Shown here piece after piece: positions 47,119-59,700 of a DNA stretch of 64,000 nt. Under the pieces are notes generated by a model. The model was not told where the DNA came from. It ran no database searches and saw nothing but the letters and a program-made list of their open reading frames with translations. This DNA comes from Desmodesmus armatus (lineage: Eukaryota; Chlorophyta; Chlorophyceae; Sphaeropleales; Scenedesmaceae). Position numbers and translations under genes: made by a program. The stretch covers positions 248,001-312,000 of the forward strand of contig VIIQ02000064.1 in the NCBI GenBank assembly GCA_007449985.2. The letters are read 5' to 3'. How positions within the stretch are numbered: the stretch's first letter is position 1; every line of letters starts with the position of its first letter.

Positions 47119-49413
47119 CTGCTGACACCCACCAGCAGCAGCAGCAGCAGCAGCAGGAGCCGCCTGCAGCAGATGCAGCTGTCCTGTCAGGCACCATACC
47201 AAGCCGCTTCTGTGGGCTAAGTGTGACCACAGCAGGTGGAAGTGTGACCGTGGGTCAGCTGCAGGAGGCTGACATGCTGCTCAGCACATCAGGGGGTGAT
47301 GTGCAGGTGTCACGCTGCAGAGCGGTGAATGCATCCATCAGCACAGCAGCAGGTGCAGCAGGCCAGCAGCTGCTGCAGGACCCAGCTGTGCAGGATGTGC
47401 GGCTCAGTGGCGGTGAAGTACAGGTGGGTGGTGTGTGCACTCTGCACGGGAGCGATGTCAGCAGTACATCCAGTGGAGTCACAGTGTCTGTTTGGGGTTG
47501 ATAGCAGCGTTGCGATTGCTTGACATCTGTGGCTTATGCCTGGCATGTGCCTTCTTGTGCTGGCAGTGCCTGCCAGCAGGCTTGCTGTTGCTGCTGCAGC
47601 TGATCTGCCAGGACCCCTCACCCTGGCTGTGCATCTTATCAACCAATGAATGTGACACTGTCACATACAGGCTGTAGCTATGAAGCTCAAGATCTCATGC
47701 CATTCATTCATCTTGTCCTGCTTGCTGTCAGGTAAGGGAGCTGGGTGCCTCTCAGGTGTCTGTCTACTCAGGGGGTGGGGCTGTGTCCATCAAGCGCCTG
47801 TTCGGGCTGACTGTGGATGTGCTGTCAGCCGGGGGCCCTACCAGCATAGGGTCGGTGTATGCAGACAGAGCAGCAATCAGCACGGCAGGGCCTGCCGCTG
47901 CAGCAGCAGCAGCAGTCGGTGCCGCGGCTGCAGGGGCTGCTGGGCCTGGCAGTGCTGTTGGTCAGCGTGCGGCAGCAGTGGCAGCGGCGGGAGCTGGTGC
48001 CAGTGGTGGCAGGCTTCAAATTGACCACATTGCTTGTTTGAAAGGTGAAGCCAGGTTGGAGTCTGGTGGAGGTGCCATTGTTGTTGATGGGCTGGAGGGG
48101 AATGCCGCAATCCTGTCAAGTGGTGGCAACATAAAGGTGCGGCTGACGGAGAGATGTTGGAGGGAAGGGTGTGGTTTGTTGTGTGGGGCACACATGCGCA
48201 GTTAACGGCTGACTAGGACAACAGACCGCAATGCAATGTAATACTGCCTACTGTGACTTTCACACAAACAGATCCACCTTGGATGCACACATTTACAACA
48301 CTCCTCAGTGCACCAAATGTTGATGACCTGTGGAGACAGCACCGTGACTAGACAGTTCCCATCAGCTCAGATGAGTTAACATGCTGACGTGACAAGCTGC
48401 GTCGTGCATGTGGTTCTCGCCCTTCAGGTCCACCTTCACGAGCAGGCTGGCCTGGTGTATGTTGACAGTGATGGGGGGGCTGTCACAGCCTGGCTGAGCC
48501 ATCAGGGCCTCCCAGGGGGCTGCAGGTCAAGGCTGCAGGGGGAGTGGTGCTGGACCCAACTCTCAAGGTGCGAGGTGCCAGAGACAGTGGTTACTGTTCT
48601 TTTTTGTTTTTCTTTGTGAAGACAAGGGGGACAAAACCCCACCGGCTGGCTGAGACAGTGGTTACATGCAGCATACTGTATGGTGGATGCATGCAGGCGG
48701 AGGTACTGGTTGGCTGGCTTGGTGCTGCAAAAGGAAAAGCAGCTGCAGGACTGAAATTGCAGTGGCAGGGTCTGTTTGGTGGGCCAGTCAGGCCTCACAC
48801 ACAGCTGCTGCTGCGCACATGAGCAAGCAGCATGTAGGTTCCTCAGGGCCAGCCTGCAGGATGATGATCACATGGATGTGTAGTTCAGAGCGGAATGCGT
48901 CATGTGTGATCTGCCTTTGCTTTTGCTGTATCCTGTTGATGTTGTGTTGGTGGTGTGTAGGTCACAGGGGAGCTAGGGCCCACCATGCTGGCAGGTGTGA
49001 CATCAGGGGACGGAGTCATGGGCAGCATGAGCACACGGACGTCAGCTATGGTGCAAGAAGCGGTGGCAGCAGCACAGAGCAGTGCCACTGGCATGCCCAG
49101 CAGCCCACAGCTCACCTTCGGTAGCAGCAGCAGTGATCAAAGCAGTGGGGGGTGCTCGAGTGAGGCAGCGCGCTGGCAGCAGAATGCTCGACAGGTGGCA
49201 GCATGGTCGCAGCAGAACTCTGCGCAGGAAAGTCAGGCTGCAGCGGCAGAGGGAGGATTTTATGCTGCGCCAGGAGCAAGCAGCAGTACTGATTCAGCAG
49301 CTGCTCAGTTGGTTATCAATGCAGGTTGGGGACGGGTAGAGCTGAAGGCAATGGGGTGGATGGATGCCTTGAAGGCTAGGATGGAGGCCAAACACAGTAA
49401 CACGAAGGTTTGA
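46352..49413 (+). CDS. DUF4097 / FAM185A-like protein with mitochondrial-type leader, one base short
   Basis: Seven exons: 46352-46582, 46654-46738, 47068-47423, 47732-48136, 48428-48567, 48697-48786 and 48961-49413, about 586 residues. The first 45 residues (MLARPAVATLLAVAQRLPPG onward) are hydrophobic/basic without acids, like a mitochondrial presequence. The middle consists of repeated beta strands with Gly turns (SVTVGQLQEADMLLSTSGGD, SVYSGGGAVSIKRLFG, LESGGGAIVVDGLEGNAAIL, VYVDSDGGAV). This is the repeating pattern of DUF4097 right-handed beta-helix-like proteins such as FAM185A; molecular function is unknown. Exon 5 is 140 bases and needs 141. The frame slips in a G run at 48515-48519, after which KAAGGVVLDPTLK resumes in the other frame. 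Exon 6 uses a weaker donor (CCA|GTCAGG), chosen for phase. The tail is Ser/Gln/Ala rich. Confidence 0.65.
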
Positions 49414-49684
49414 TCAGGGTTGGTAAGGGCCTTACTACCCCTGGCTTGAGTTTCAGTCCGCTACTTTGTCATTGACAAATCGTCAAGGGAAAAACCTTGG
49501 ACAACCCTCCCACAAGACCTGGGTTCCTGACCCCGACTCCTTTGATCATACTGTGTGTATTGAAATCGACGTGCTGCTAGCGTTCACGTAGCTTGATCAT
49601 CAGGTCCAGCAGTTTCGTTGAATCGATCACTTGTGTCTTGCAGCTCAGCGGCCTTCGACGCGTTGTCACGATCCAGATACCAGC

Positions 49685-52600
49685 ATGCTTCTGCAACGGC
49701 ACCTAGCTCCGACCGCTGCAGCACAGCGCAAATGTGTGGCCCTGCCAGCAGCACGAAGCACAAGTAGGGACCACAGCCCATGCATTGGTTACTGCTCTAT
49801 GCTAGCCCAGCACAGCCTGGCACGTGTCCAATACAGTATACATCAATCATGATTATTCATTGGGCATTGCAGGTGTTGCTGCCTCAGTCACCACCCACAG
49901 GGCCTTCAGCAGGCGTGTGCATGTGAGGACAGCCCAGACTACAGCAGCTCCAACAGAACTCAATGGCAGCAGCAAACCCAGCAGCGTAGCAGCACCAGCC
50001 ACAGAGTCAGAGGTGTTCAACTGGACAAAGGTAAGGATCATGCGCTGGTGGTGTCGCTTGGTCCAGCTGTCAGGGCAGCCAGGCGATGCAGGGGTCAAAG
50101 CCCTACTACTGAAGCGAAGTGCTGTTGCAGCGGCCGTACTGTCAAATGCATCATGTGGGATTGCCAAGTGTTGCTGTGAAGCAAAGGTCTTCTGTGTGTG
50201 TCACGTCGTACAGGCCTGGTACCCTGCCATGTGCATCGACAACCTTGACCCTGACAAGCCCAACAAGTTCACACTGCTGGGCAAGTGAGTGCCGTCAGGG
50301 GGAAGGGGGGGGGGGGACAGCGGGCGGATAGGGATGAGGGGGTAGTTGAGGGGTTGTTGGGGCTCAGGGCGATAGCAGTGCAGTAGTGGCGGCAGCAGGA
50401 GAGGCGTGCCCACAAAGCAAGGAGGGCACAATGCACTTGGTCCTGCCACAGCATCTATGCGCAGCCATAAGGGCCTGCGCAGGGCTGCGCACTACAAGGG
50501 CGTGCGAGGCTTTGGTTCATGCAGCGCCTGTTTTGTTACTGCATGTTGATGTGGTGCCTGCAGGGGGTCAGCATGAGTTGATGTACTGCCCGCATGCCTG
50601 TACTGCATGTGGGTGTGGTGCGTGCAGGGGTCAACATTGACGTCAATGTGTTGCACGCATGGCTGTGTAATGCAGGGACTACATAGTGTGGGCGGACTGC
50701 ATGTGGGTGTGGTGCCTGCAGGGACCAACATTAGCTAATGTACTGCGCCCATGCGTGTGTACTGCAGGGACTACATAGTGTGGGCTGACTCGAAGGGCGA
50801 GTGGCATTGCTTCCTGGACCGCTGCCCTCACCGGATGGCAACTCTCAGTGACGGGTTCATAGACAAGAAGCGGGACGAGGTAAGGCTACTCGCGAGCAAC
50901 ACCAGCAGCCACCCGCAACGCTGCTTACACCGTCACTTCACCCCGTCTCCTGTTGCTTGTCCTGCTTGCTCAACCCAGAACTCAGCTCTGCACCCACACC
51001 AGCAACAGTCCTCCAAGTGGTAAGGTCCACACAGCGTCATTGCCTGGCAGCAGTACGGTAGACTGCTTACCAGGGAGGTATAGATGCTTCTGCCGCCTGG
51101 GCCTTGGCACACACCTTTTTCATGTAGGCACATGTCCAAACAAAAATGGGCACACGTTGCTGTAACGCAGGTTGTTTGTGCTTACCATGGGTGGAGGTTT
51201 GAGTCTGACGGCACCTGCAGCAGCATCCCACAGGCCATGGATGCCAAGGCTGCCAAGACAGCTTGTGCCAGCCAGCGCAGCTGTGCAACAGCCTTCCCCA
51301 CCATAGAGGCAGGGGGACTGCTGTGGGTGTGGCCTGATGCATCGCCTGGCTCTGAACATGGTGAGCTTGTGCTGTGTTGTGTTGTGTTGTATGGGGCCCC
51401 CATGCATGGATGGTGCATGGGACTGCATGCAATACCCCTGCTTGAGCCAGGCTTTTTATTTTGAGTTTGTGGGAGCTGAAGCGCAAGCAATTCTGCTGAG
51501 TCAGTACTACCACACATTGAGCAGTCAAACCAACTTCAAGCAGCAGCACTTGCCAAGTAGTGCTGTGGCACGCAGTACTGCTTGGTTGAGTAGTCTTATG
51601 CTGTGACCAAACACATAGAAGCCTGCTTGCTGCTTGGTTGTGTGTTGTTCAGGGAAGCCGCTGCCGCTGCTGCCTGACCTTATGGGTGAGCGTGTGTCTC
51701 CCACGAAGGGCCGCTGGTTCCAGCGTGACCTGCCATACAGCTGGGACTTCTTCATGGAGAATGTGCTGGACCCAACACACGTGAGTCACACCCATTTTTT
51801 TGGTTTTACCGGGGGCGGGGGGGACTCCACCGGCTAGCCGCACACAGCGCAATCAGGCGAACCCAATGGCCGGGGACCTGAGGCAGAGCCTCACCAGTCA
51901 CATCCTTTCACCTGGGGCGGGCTGGTATTACTCTGCAATACGGGCACCAGGAAGTGTATTGATACATCACATGACTTGACGTGGCACGCTATGACATGCA
52001 TGTGTTCAACAAAAGAGTGGTGTGTTGAGGCAGTGTGGTGCTGTTGCTTGTTGCTGTGCAGGTGGACTACGCTCACCATGGAGTGGCAGGTAGGCTGAAT
52101 CAGGCTGCACACAAATTTGACTGCATGCATTGGCGTGCACGGGATAACCTATCGCCCGTGGACATGTTGGCGGTGCACATGTTGGCGGTGCACATGAGAT
52201 GCATCAGCTGCCGGGCTTGTCGCACAGCCAGCTCACAGCAAGCAGGCCACAGCAGCAGCTGCCTGGTGAAACCGCTCTCTTCTTGACATGTGTGGCTACG
52301 CCGCAAGCCATGGCCTTCCCTGATAGCCTCAACTGTCTGCCTGCCTGCCTGCCTGCCTGCCTGCCCCGTTGTCCTTCCTGTTCTGCCTGCCGTCCCTGCG
52401 GCACCTATCATCCCAGGCTATGATGCCAATGCTGCTGTCCCCCAGGAGCTCAAGCTGACAGAGGACAAGGGCCCAGCAGGGTTTGTGTTCCAGACCACCT
52501 CGGCAGACCCAACACGCAGGGGCATCTATGGACACTTCAACCCACCCTGCAATGTCACGTGAGTTGCGGGCTGGCTGGCTGGGCTAGGTCTGCGTGTGGG

Positions 52601-55257
52601 TGTCGGGGCACTTGACGTGGCGTGATAGGAAGAGAGTACCTGTGGGCTGTTGAATAGTCCTTCTGACCTAGGGTTTAGCAGCTGCTCTTTTGGGCTTGCT
52701 GCTTATCCAATGGGGGTGCCTGATGCAGGTGCAGCTTTGCACGGCCGCTGGGGTGGTCGCTGTGCATCCCAATGCAAGAGGACTACACAGCAGCATTGCA
52801 CACAACACAGCTGACCTTTGTGTCATTGCTTGTCGCCGACTCCTGCGCCTGCAGCACTGCATCTAACCCATGAAAAGTACATGTTGTGCTGTTGCAGGTT
52901 GCGGCCAGGCCCTGACCCACAGCCCACTGGCAAGACAGCCAAGGATGCAAAGCTGGGATCAGTGAGAGCGGGCAGGTGAGGTGCCGCTGACAGCCCTGCT
53001 GCTGCATCCTGCAGGCTGGTGCAAAAGGTAGCTTGGATGTGCTGCCAGTGTTGGCAACACGGGCAGCCCCAGCTACACAGTCAGTGCCAAACCTGTGGGC
53101 GTCTGTCAACACATCCGCCAACAGGCCTAGCTGTCTGTCGCCCTGTTGCAACATATGCCACAAGTGAAGGGCAGCCATTCCCGTTCAATCTGCTGCTCCA
53201 CCCTTGATCCAGCATGGGTGCCTGCAGTCACCAGCAACAATTGCCAATTGCAACAATTGCATACCAGAGGTGCAGCTCAAGTCAGGGGAAGCGCAAAGGC
53301 TGCAAGCTGGGTCGACAGGCTGCATTGCCTCCCGCCGCCAAGAAGCACAGCGCTAATCCAACTTATTGATTATTTCACTGTGGCTTTACTTTCTGATCGT
53401 TTGCCCATTTGTTTGAAAGTCTACTGAGGGCAGTTTCTTACACCACTCCCTTCTGCTAGCTGTCCCTGACTGTTGCCATTATCTTTGCATGCTGCTTTGT
53501 GCTGTTGTGCAGTGACAACCCTGACATCTGCACCACGCTGGTGTTCTATGCTTACCCCAGCAAGCCTGGTTGGACACGCTTCTATGGCACCAGCTGGGTG
53601 ACTGACAGCAAGGACGAGCCACTTAAGTCATTCTCACTCTTTGCAACTGCCATGCCCCCATGGATCAAGCACGTGCTTGGGTGAGCACAGCATGACAGGC
53701 TGCCTTGGTTGTGTCCTGAGTGCCCATGAACCCTTTGGGGTGCATGTATTGCACCATGTGACATGCAGTGTGTGTGCCGCACATGCGGGAAGAGTCCTTG
53801 GCCAGGCGGCACAGTGACATGCCAGGATGCTTTGCAGCTGTGGTTGGAGTCTGTCTGCGATTGGGTCTGTCTGCGGGGTTGTGTGACGTGATGGTCATGC
53901 GCATGCACATCGTACGCCGCATCCAGCTGCAAAGATGGTAGTACAGCACGCAGTGCAAAATATGTTCTTAGCCCATGCTTGCGCGTGCACATGCGCTTTT
54001 GACGTCTGCTGTCATCAGGACGTCCTGCACTCTGCCGTTGCCCCTGCAGGTTTGAGTTCCTTGCTGGTGACGATGTGTTCCTGGGTGCTGCTGCCAAGGC
54101 GTATGCTGCTGAGGGCCAGGACTGGCGGCGCAGCTACTACCTGCCCACCAGTGCTGACCTGGCCATCATGAAGATGAGGCAGTGGATGGTGAGGGGGGCG
54201 AGTGGTATGTGGAGGATGCAGCACTTTCGTGTGAGCTGTAGCGCTTGTCGGCACGAGTATGGTGTAGCGCTTGTCGGCACGAGTATGATGTAGCGCTTGT
54301 CGGCGCGAGCAAGGTGTAGCGCTTGTCAACGTGAGCATGTGAAGTGTTTGCTCTACCCACCGGGAACCCGGGGCCGGGGGTGTTGGATTGCTGCACTCGC
54401 TGCATGGAGGCAAACCCTATGCAGGATGTTCGGCCTTGCAGTACTGCTTGCTTTGAGCTTGCAGCACTGGCAACTGGCATGTTTTGCAGCACAAGGGCTG
54501 TCGCACCAAGTGCAAGGTCGGTCCATCGTCGCTGTGCTGCCTTATTGTGTTTTCACCCCTGCAGGACAAGTACAGTGGGGGCAAGCTGCCATTCCCAGAG
54601 CACATGCAGGTACGCTGGCTTTTGTTGGGGGCAAGGGGGGCAGTGCATATGTCACATATGATATGTGCAGAGGATCGTGTGTGGCGCTGGCGCCGCTTGG
54701 CCAAGGCTGGAGCACTGCAGGCACGCTGCGCGGGTAGTTGCCGACTGTCATTGTTGCCCCAGGTCACGAAATAGTCAGTGATAACCACTTTCCATGTAGT
54801 GACGCGGTGTTACATATGGTGTGTCATGGATGTCACCAGCTTTGAGTACCTTGGGTGGCGTTCTTTCTGTCTGTTGCAGGGCAACAAGCCTATTCTTGAC
54901 AACCTGGACATCACGCGCCGCCAAGCCATGGACAGGTACACACAGCATGTGCAGCACTGCAGCGAGTGCAAGTCAGCACTCACAAACACCCAGAGGACCG
55001 CCACCGCTGCCGCTGCTGCCGTGATCGCAAGCGCTGTTGGGGCCTGCCTTGTGGCGTCCATCCGTGCCACTGCAGCGCTACAGCCTGGCTCTGTGCCCGC
55101 CTGGCTGTCCGGTCTAGTGTCATGGGGTGCACCTGGTGTGTTGGGCCTCACAGGGCCCCTGCTGCTGGTGGCTGCTGTTGCTGGTTGCGTGTACTACCTT
55201 GCCAAGAAGTTGGAGGGGCTGTTCTACTACAGGGAGTTTGAGCGGCCTGTGTTTTGA
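49685..55257 (+). CDS. Rieske oxygenase of the pheophorbide a oxygenase (PAO/TIC55/PTC52) family
   Basis: Plastid Rieske non-haem iron monooxygenase. Thirteen exons join in phase: 49685-49763, 49873-50030, 50214-50284, 50768-50879, 51171-51360, 51653-51780, 52062-52089, 52417-52558, 52898-52975, 53513-53680, 54050-54188, 54565-54609 and 54880-55257, giving 571 residues. The first about 60 residues are Ala/Ser/Arg rich, like a transit peptide. The Rieske 2Fe-2S ligands are Cys122-x-His124 (CPHR) and Cys143-x2-His146 (CAYHGWRF). The iron site is in MENVLDPTHVDYAHHG (Asp243, His246, His251 region). Near the end are the redox CxxC (Cys473, Cys476) typical of PAO, PTC52 and TIC55, and two hydrophobic helices (about 487-510 and 520-545) for thylakoid or envelope anchoring. 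PAO opens the pheophorbide ring in chlorophyll breakdown. The exact paralogue cannot be decided by motif, so no gene name is given. Confidence 0.88.
50664..50791 (+). repeat. Duplicated 3' splice site and exon start in a PAO-like intron
   Basis: The real acceptor plus the first bases of exon 4 (50757-50791) are preceded by a near-identical copy at 50664-50698 (33 of 35 bases match, including TGCAG|GGACTACATAG). The copies belong to a tandem array with units starting near 50540, 50605 and 50697. Use of the upstream site would run into an in-frame stop. Confidence 0.8.
52337..52364 (+). repeat. CTGC microsatellite in a PAO-like intron
   Basis: Seven tandem CTGC units shortly before an acceptor. 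Confidence 0.9.
54237..54340 (+). repeat. 26-bp tandem repeat, four units, in a PAO-like intron
   Basis: Units start at 54237, 54263, 54289 and 54315, all beginning TGTAGCGCTTGTC. Units 3 and 4 are more diverged. It follows exon 11 closely. Confidence 0.9.
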
Positions 55258-56708
55258 GCTCAGCGGGGATTGGTTGTTTCAGCGTGATGCTTGTCTGAGC
55301 AGGGTGTGGTGGGATGAATGTCATTGATTCATTGAGTGGGCGTGGAGAGTTGAGGGGTGCGGCCTGTGGCCAGTGTACATCAGTCAGGGGGTATTGGGCT
55401 TCAAGTGCAGGTGTCTGTGTGGCTCCGTTGAGTTGCAGATTTCAGGTTTATTGCTGAGTCAGCAGATTTCAGGCTTATTGCTGAGTAAAGTGCAGGCAGT
55501 GTTGGATTGTGCCTATGTGGCTGAGCATGTGGGATTAGTTGCGTGTCCATGTCCAGCAAATTTGTGTGACTGTGACGTGGCGTGGCCGAAAGGTCTCTGG
55601 ATGCCCATCACACGCGGCTCTACGTGACAATCCCTGGCTGCATTGTGTAAGGGCAGCCCTGCATGCATTGCTGGTGCCTTGGGGCCTTTCCATAGCGTTT
55701 GTAACCAGGGCTGAAGAGCTGCAGTGCATGTGGAGCATGTGTGTTGCATGTGGAAGCTGCTTGGCATGACACAACAGGTGGTTGCCCTGTTTGATAGCCA
55801 AGTGAGGGTGAGGGAGTGTGCTGGAAAATTCCAGGTCCTGCAGTGGATCTGATCAGTGCAGTGGTTGGTATCATGTAAGCATCAACACTGGTAATTGTTG
55901 GGTTGGAGGATAGCCTGTATATATATCACTGTCTTGTGCTGTAGGAGTAGGTGGGCGTGGGCGGATGCCCTGCAATATCATCAGGGGACTGGTGTGTGGC
56001 TTGTTGTCCCAGGTCTGGCCATGTTTGCTGACTGCAATGAACATCCATGTCCAGGTGCAGTGCGCAGTGCTTGCTGTGTGGGAGCGTGTTGCACGAATCA
56101 TCCAGCAGTAGAGCTGTGTATCTGAGCAGGCAAGTCACATTCAAGAGCAACTGCAGGCTCATCTGCATGGAACACCCGTCCAGGCAAACCAGTCTGTTCT
56201 GTCAGCGGGGTGCAAGGCAGGCAGACTGAAATCAAGCACTATATAAGCGCTGCTTTGGTTAAATTGCATTGTACCCATCCCTGTAGAACATTGGCTGGCC
56301 TGGGCCTCTCAGTGTGTTGCCAGGCTGGCAGGTCATGCACCCACCTTCCAGCTTCGCAGCGCACTTGCGAGGCCTAAAACACCCTCGTGAAGGTAGGTGC
56401 ATGTTGTATCCCTCCGTTTCCGGCTTTTTGGACCCCGGTCAAACATTCCGCCACACTTCCTGCAGGTCATTCTCCTCATTGGGATGGCAGGGCCCAAACG
56501 TGCTCCATCATAAGGTCCGGTCTGCAACTGCAACCTTAGAGAGTCCCATCCGCCCTAGGTCAACATAGCTTTCGGAAAGAAATACGGATATCTCCTTCTG
56601 TTGTCGCAGTACGCTGCCGTCCAGCTCCTCCATCCAACTGAAGTAGTGTTCGGTGCCTCAACGTGCAGCGGTGCGGCACGGAGGCTGCCCAGCAGATTCG
56701 TCTGTGCG
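55258..56708. other. 1.45-kb gap between the PAO-like and B3 genes
   Basis: Contains a 27-bp tandem duplication (55435-55488) and a TGTAA at 55646-55650. The right part should hold the B3 promoter and 5' UTR. No gene recognised. Confidence 0.4.
55435..55488 (+). repeat. 27-bp tandem duplication, two units
   Basis: Units 55435-55461 and 55462-55488 (GCAGATTTCAGG..TTATTGC) differ at two bases. Probably in the PAO-like 3' UTR. Confidence 0.9.
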
Positions 56709-59700
56709 ATGGCCTTGCTCGACCTTGAGAACCTAGAGCAGCTTGTGTGGGAGGACATTCAAAGTGATGGGCTCGACTCCGCATGTCAGGTCCCCGGGTG
56801 CAGCGAGCCTGAGCGAGTTTACAAATCAGGCGTGATCGAGTCGAGTGTTCATCAGGGCCAGCAGATTAGCAGCCCGGTCTCCAGCATGACTGATCTGGCA
56901 GTAGCCAGCGCTCGGCTTCAATCTGCTGCCGGCGATTCAGGCAGTGCGTCTGTGGCTTGTCAGCTCGGGGCAGCAGGGGAGGGTACCAACCAGGAGGACG
57001 TTGGGCCATTCGCAGCCCTGGAGTGCCACCAGAGGCTTGACTCCGCCCCCTCCATGCTCCTGCAGTCCCACGGCAGCAGCCCCCTTCACCCTAACCCCAG
57101 CCTGGTGACCTACAAGACCCGCGCCCTGGCAGCTGCAGCAAGCTCCCTCAGGACAGGTGCAGTGGGCAGCGGCCTGCGCTTTGCAGCCTTCATGGCTCGC
57201 AGCAACAGCGGAGGCCTGGCTGACACCCTGCTGTCAGAGCATGCCCGCGCAGCCAGCGGGCTGCTGACAGGAGGGCTGGGCCGCTGCGACAGCCTGCCTG
57301 AGATGAGTGTGCTGGCCCCCTTGACTGGAGACCTTGCTGAGCTAGTCAGCTTGAGGGATCTGGACTTCCTGGCAGGCATGCCCTCCACTGCAGGACTGCC
57401 CTCCCTGTCCATGCTGTTTGGTGAGCGCCCCGACTTCAGCACCATCATCCCAGGTAGGTAGCAGCGGTGTGTCATCGCTTCATCCATCAGTGGCAGCAGT
57501 TGTCATCGCTGCCACCAGCACCTGACTGCTGCATGCGGCTGTCCTGGTGGCCATGGGGTGCCACATATCTCGTTGTGCATTTGTAGTCAAGGTCTGGGCG
57601 TGACACTGTTGTTGTGGAGTGTGTGCAGCGCATGGGCAGGATGGGTTGAGCACCTCAGCACATGCTGCGGCTCACTTTCAGACATCTTGCAGCATGCGGC
57701 CCAAGACATCAAACCCCATGCCCTGCCTTTGCCTTCCTGATGCAGCCGCAGGCGTCCAGCAGGAGCAGCAGGACCCTCTGCCGGCAGCCGCTGTAACCGA
57801 CAGCGTGCTGCAGGCTGCAGGCGCTGGCAGTGACGCCGCCGTCGACGCGCCAGCCTGGATGGGCAGCAGGATCCTTGGCAGGCCTGCCAGCTTCACAGCC
57901 AACGGTGCAGCAGCACTGTTCAGCGCCGGCGGCCTGCCACTGTCGCGTCCCTCCTTCTGCGGGCTACCCCCGAAGGAGCCAACAGCAGTGGTGTCAGCCC
58001 CTGCTGGCAGCCTTGGCCAGGGCCTGAAGCCTCCCTCTCTGGTGGATTACAGCCAGATGCTCATGCCTGCAGCACCTGCAGCAGCGCCTGCAGCACCTGA
58101 GGCAGCAGTACCCCCACCAGAGGCAGTGGCAGCAGGCCTGGGTGCAGGCGGGTTTGAGGGCTTCTCCCTGGCCAGCTTTGGCAGGCAGCCCCACCCGATG
58201 AACCTCCTGAGCGGACTGCAGATGGACAGGCAGGACACTTTTGAGCTGTTGATGAGGCAGGTGGACCAGGAGCTGGTAGCAGAAGCAGAGATCAAGCAGT
58301 ACTCTGCACTTGAGTTCAGCACCATGGACGTGCCCATGCCTGCGCAGGCAGCACCAGCACCCCCTGCTGAGGCCGCTGCCCTAGCCCCCGTTGACACCAG
58401 CGCATATGCGCCCATGGCACAGCTTGCTGCGGCAGAGCTTGCTGCTGCAGCAGCAGCTGCTGCCGTGGCTGATGCTTGCGCAGGGCAGCAGGCAAAGAGG
58501 TGCAGCGTTTTTGAGGGCCAGACTGTGCTGCTGCCTGCAGATGCCTCCGCAGTCTCTGGTGTTGCTGCTGCTGGCACAGCCGTGCTGGAGCCAGTAGGCC
58601 CCAGCTTCCAGTCCTGGGTGGCCCCCTCAAGCAGTAGCCAGGCCTCTGCATTCACCTCAGCAGTGGCAGGAGTGGGACCAGTGGCAGGCACAGGCGCTGC
58701 AGTAGTGGCCTCAAGCCCCTTCTGCCTCCCTGTTGGCACTGCACTGGTGAGAGGTGGCGATGGCGGCAGCAGCACTCCTGCGGCGAGCGAGGCAGGTTTT
58801 GCTCTGGGCAAGCAGGAGGTGGCCAGGTGAGGGCACAGCTGCGCGTCACTGCTTGCCGCTGCACTTGGTGTTTGTGCATGACGATGAAGTTGTTTTTGCG
58901 ATGGGCAATGTGGTAGACCTCTGGCAGAGTCTATCAGTCAGTGATACCTCATTGACCCAAAAAGATCATTCATTGTGCACACACCAAGCGCCGTGGCGAC
59001 CTCATTCTGTGTAAATTCAGCAGGGTCGTGCACAGAGATCACGCACAACGCATGCAAAGATGTGTACATTAGTGGTGTCCAGTTGGTGCGATGCTCATGT
59101 GTCGCCTGCGCTGCCGCCCACCTTCCACTCACCGCTCCCCTCATTGCAGGTACAGCCGCCTGATCACCTGCAAGACCTACCTGAAGCGGCTCAACATCAC
59201 GCAGCCCATGGCTGAGCACCTGCTGCCCCTGCATGACCTCAACGTGTCGACCTCAGCCAAGCGCCGCCGCAGCAGCGGCGACGGTGCTGGCAGCAATGGT
59301 GACGAGGACGCCCCCCAGCGTGGGACCTATGAGCAGATGTTTAAGGAGCAGATTGTGCTGGTTGATGAGGCTGGGTTGGCCTTCAGGGTTCAGTACGAGG
59401 GCGTGAGCTGCAACGCGCAGAAGCACCTGCGCCTGACGTGTGGCTGGAGGGACTTCATCAAGCAGCACAGCGTGGAGATCGGTGAGTGTTTGAGCATGAG
59501 GTTGCATCGTGCTGGGGCTGCTATGTGTGCAGAGCGGCATGTCTTGCAGGATACTTTTTTTGTTGTGATGCACACGATGCAGCACAGTGCACATGCTGCA
59601 GAAATGGTTTTTCTGCTCTGATGCACAGGAGGTAGTTCAGTCAAACATGGTGCAGGAGCGGATGCAGGCAGCAGTGCTCACATTTTGAATCTGCTGCACA

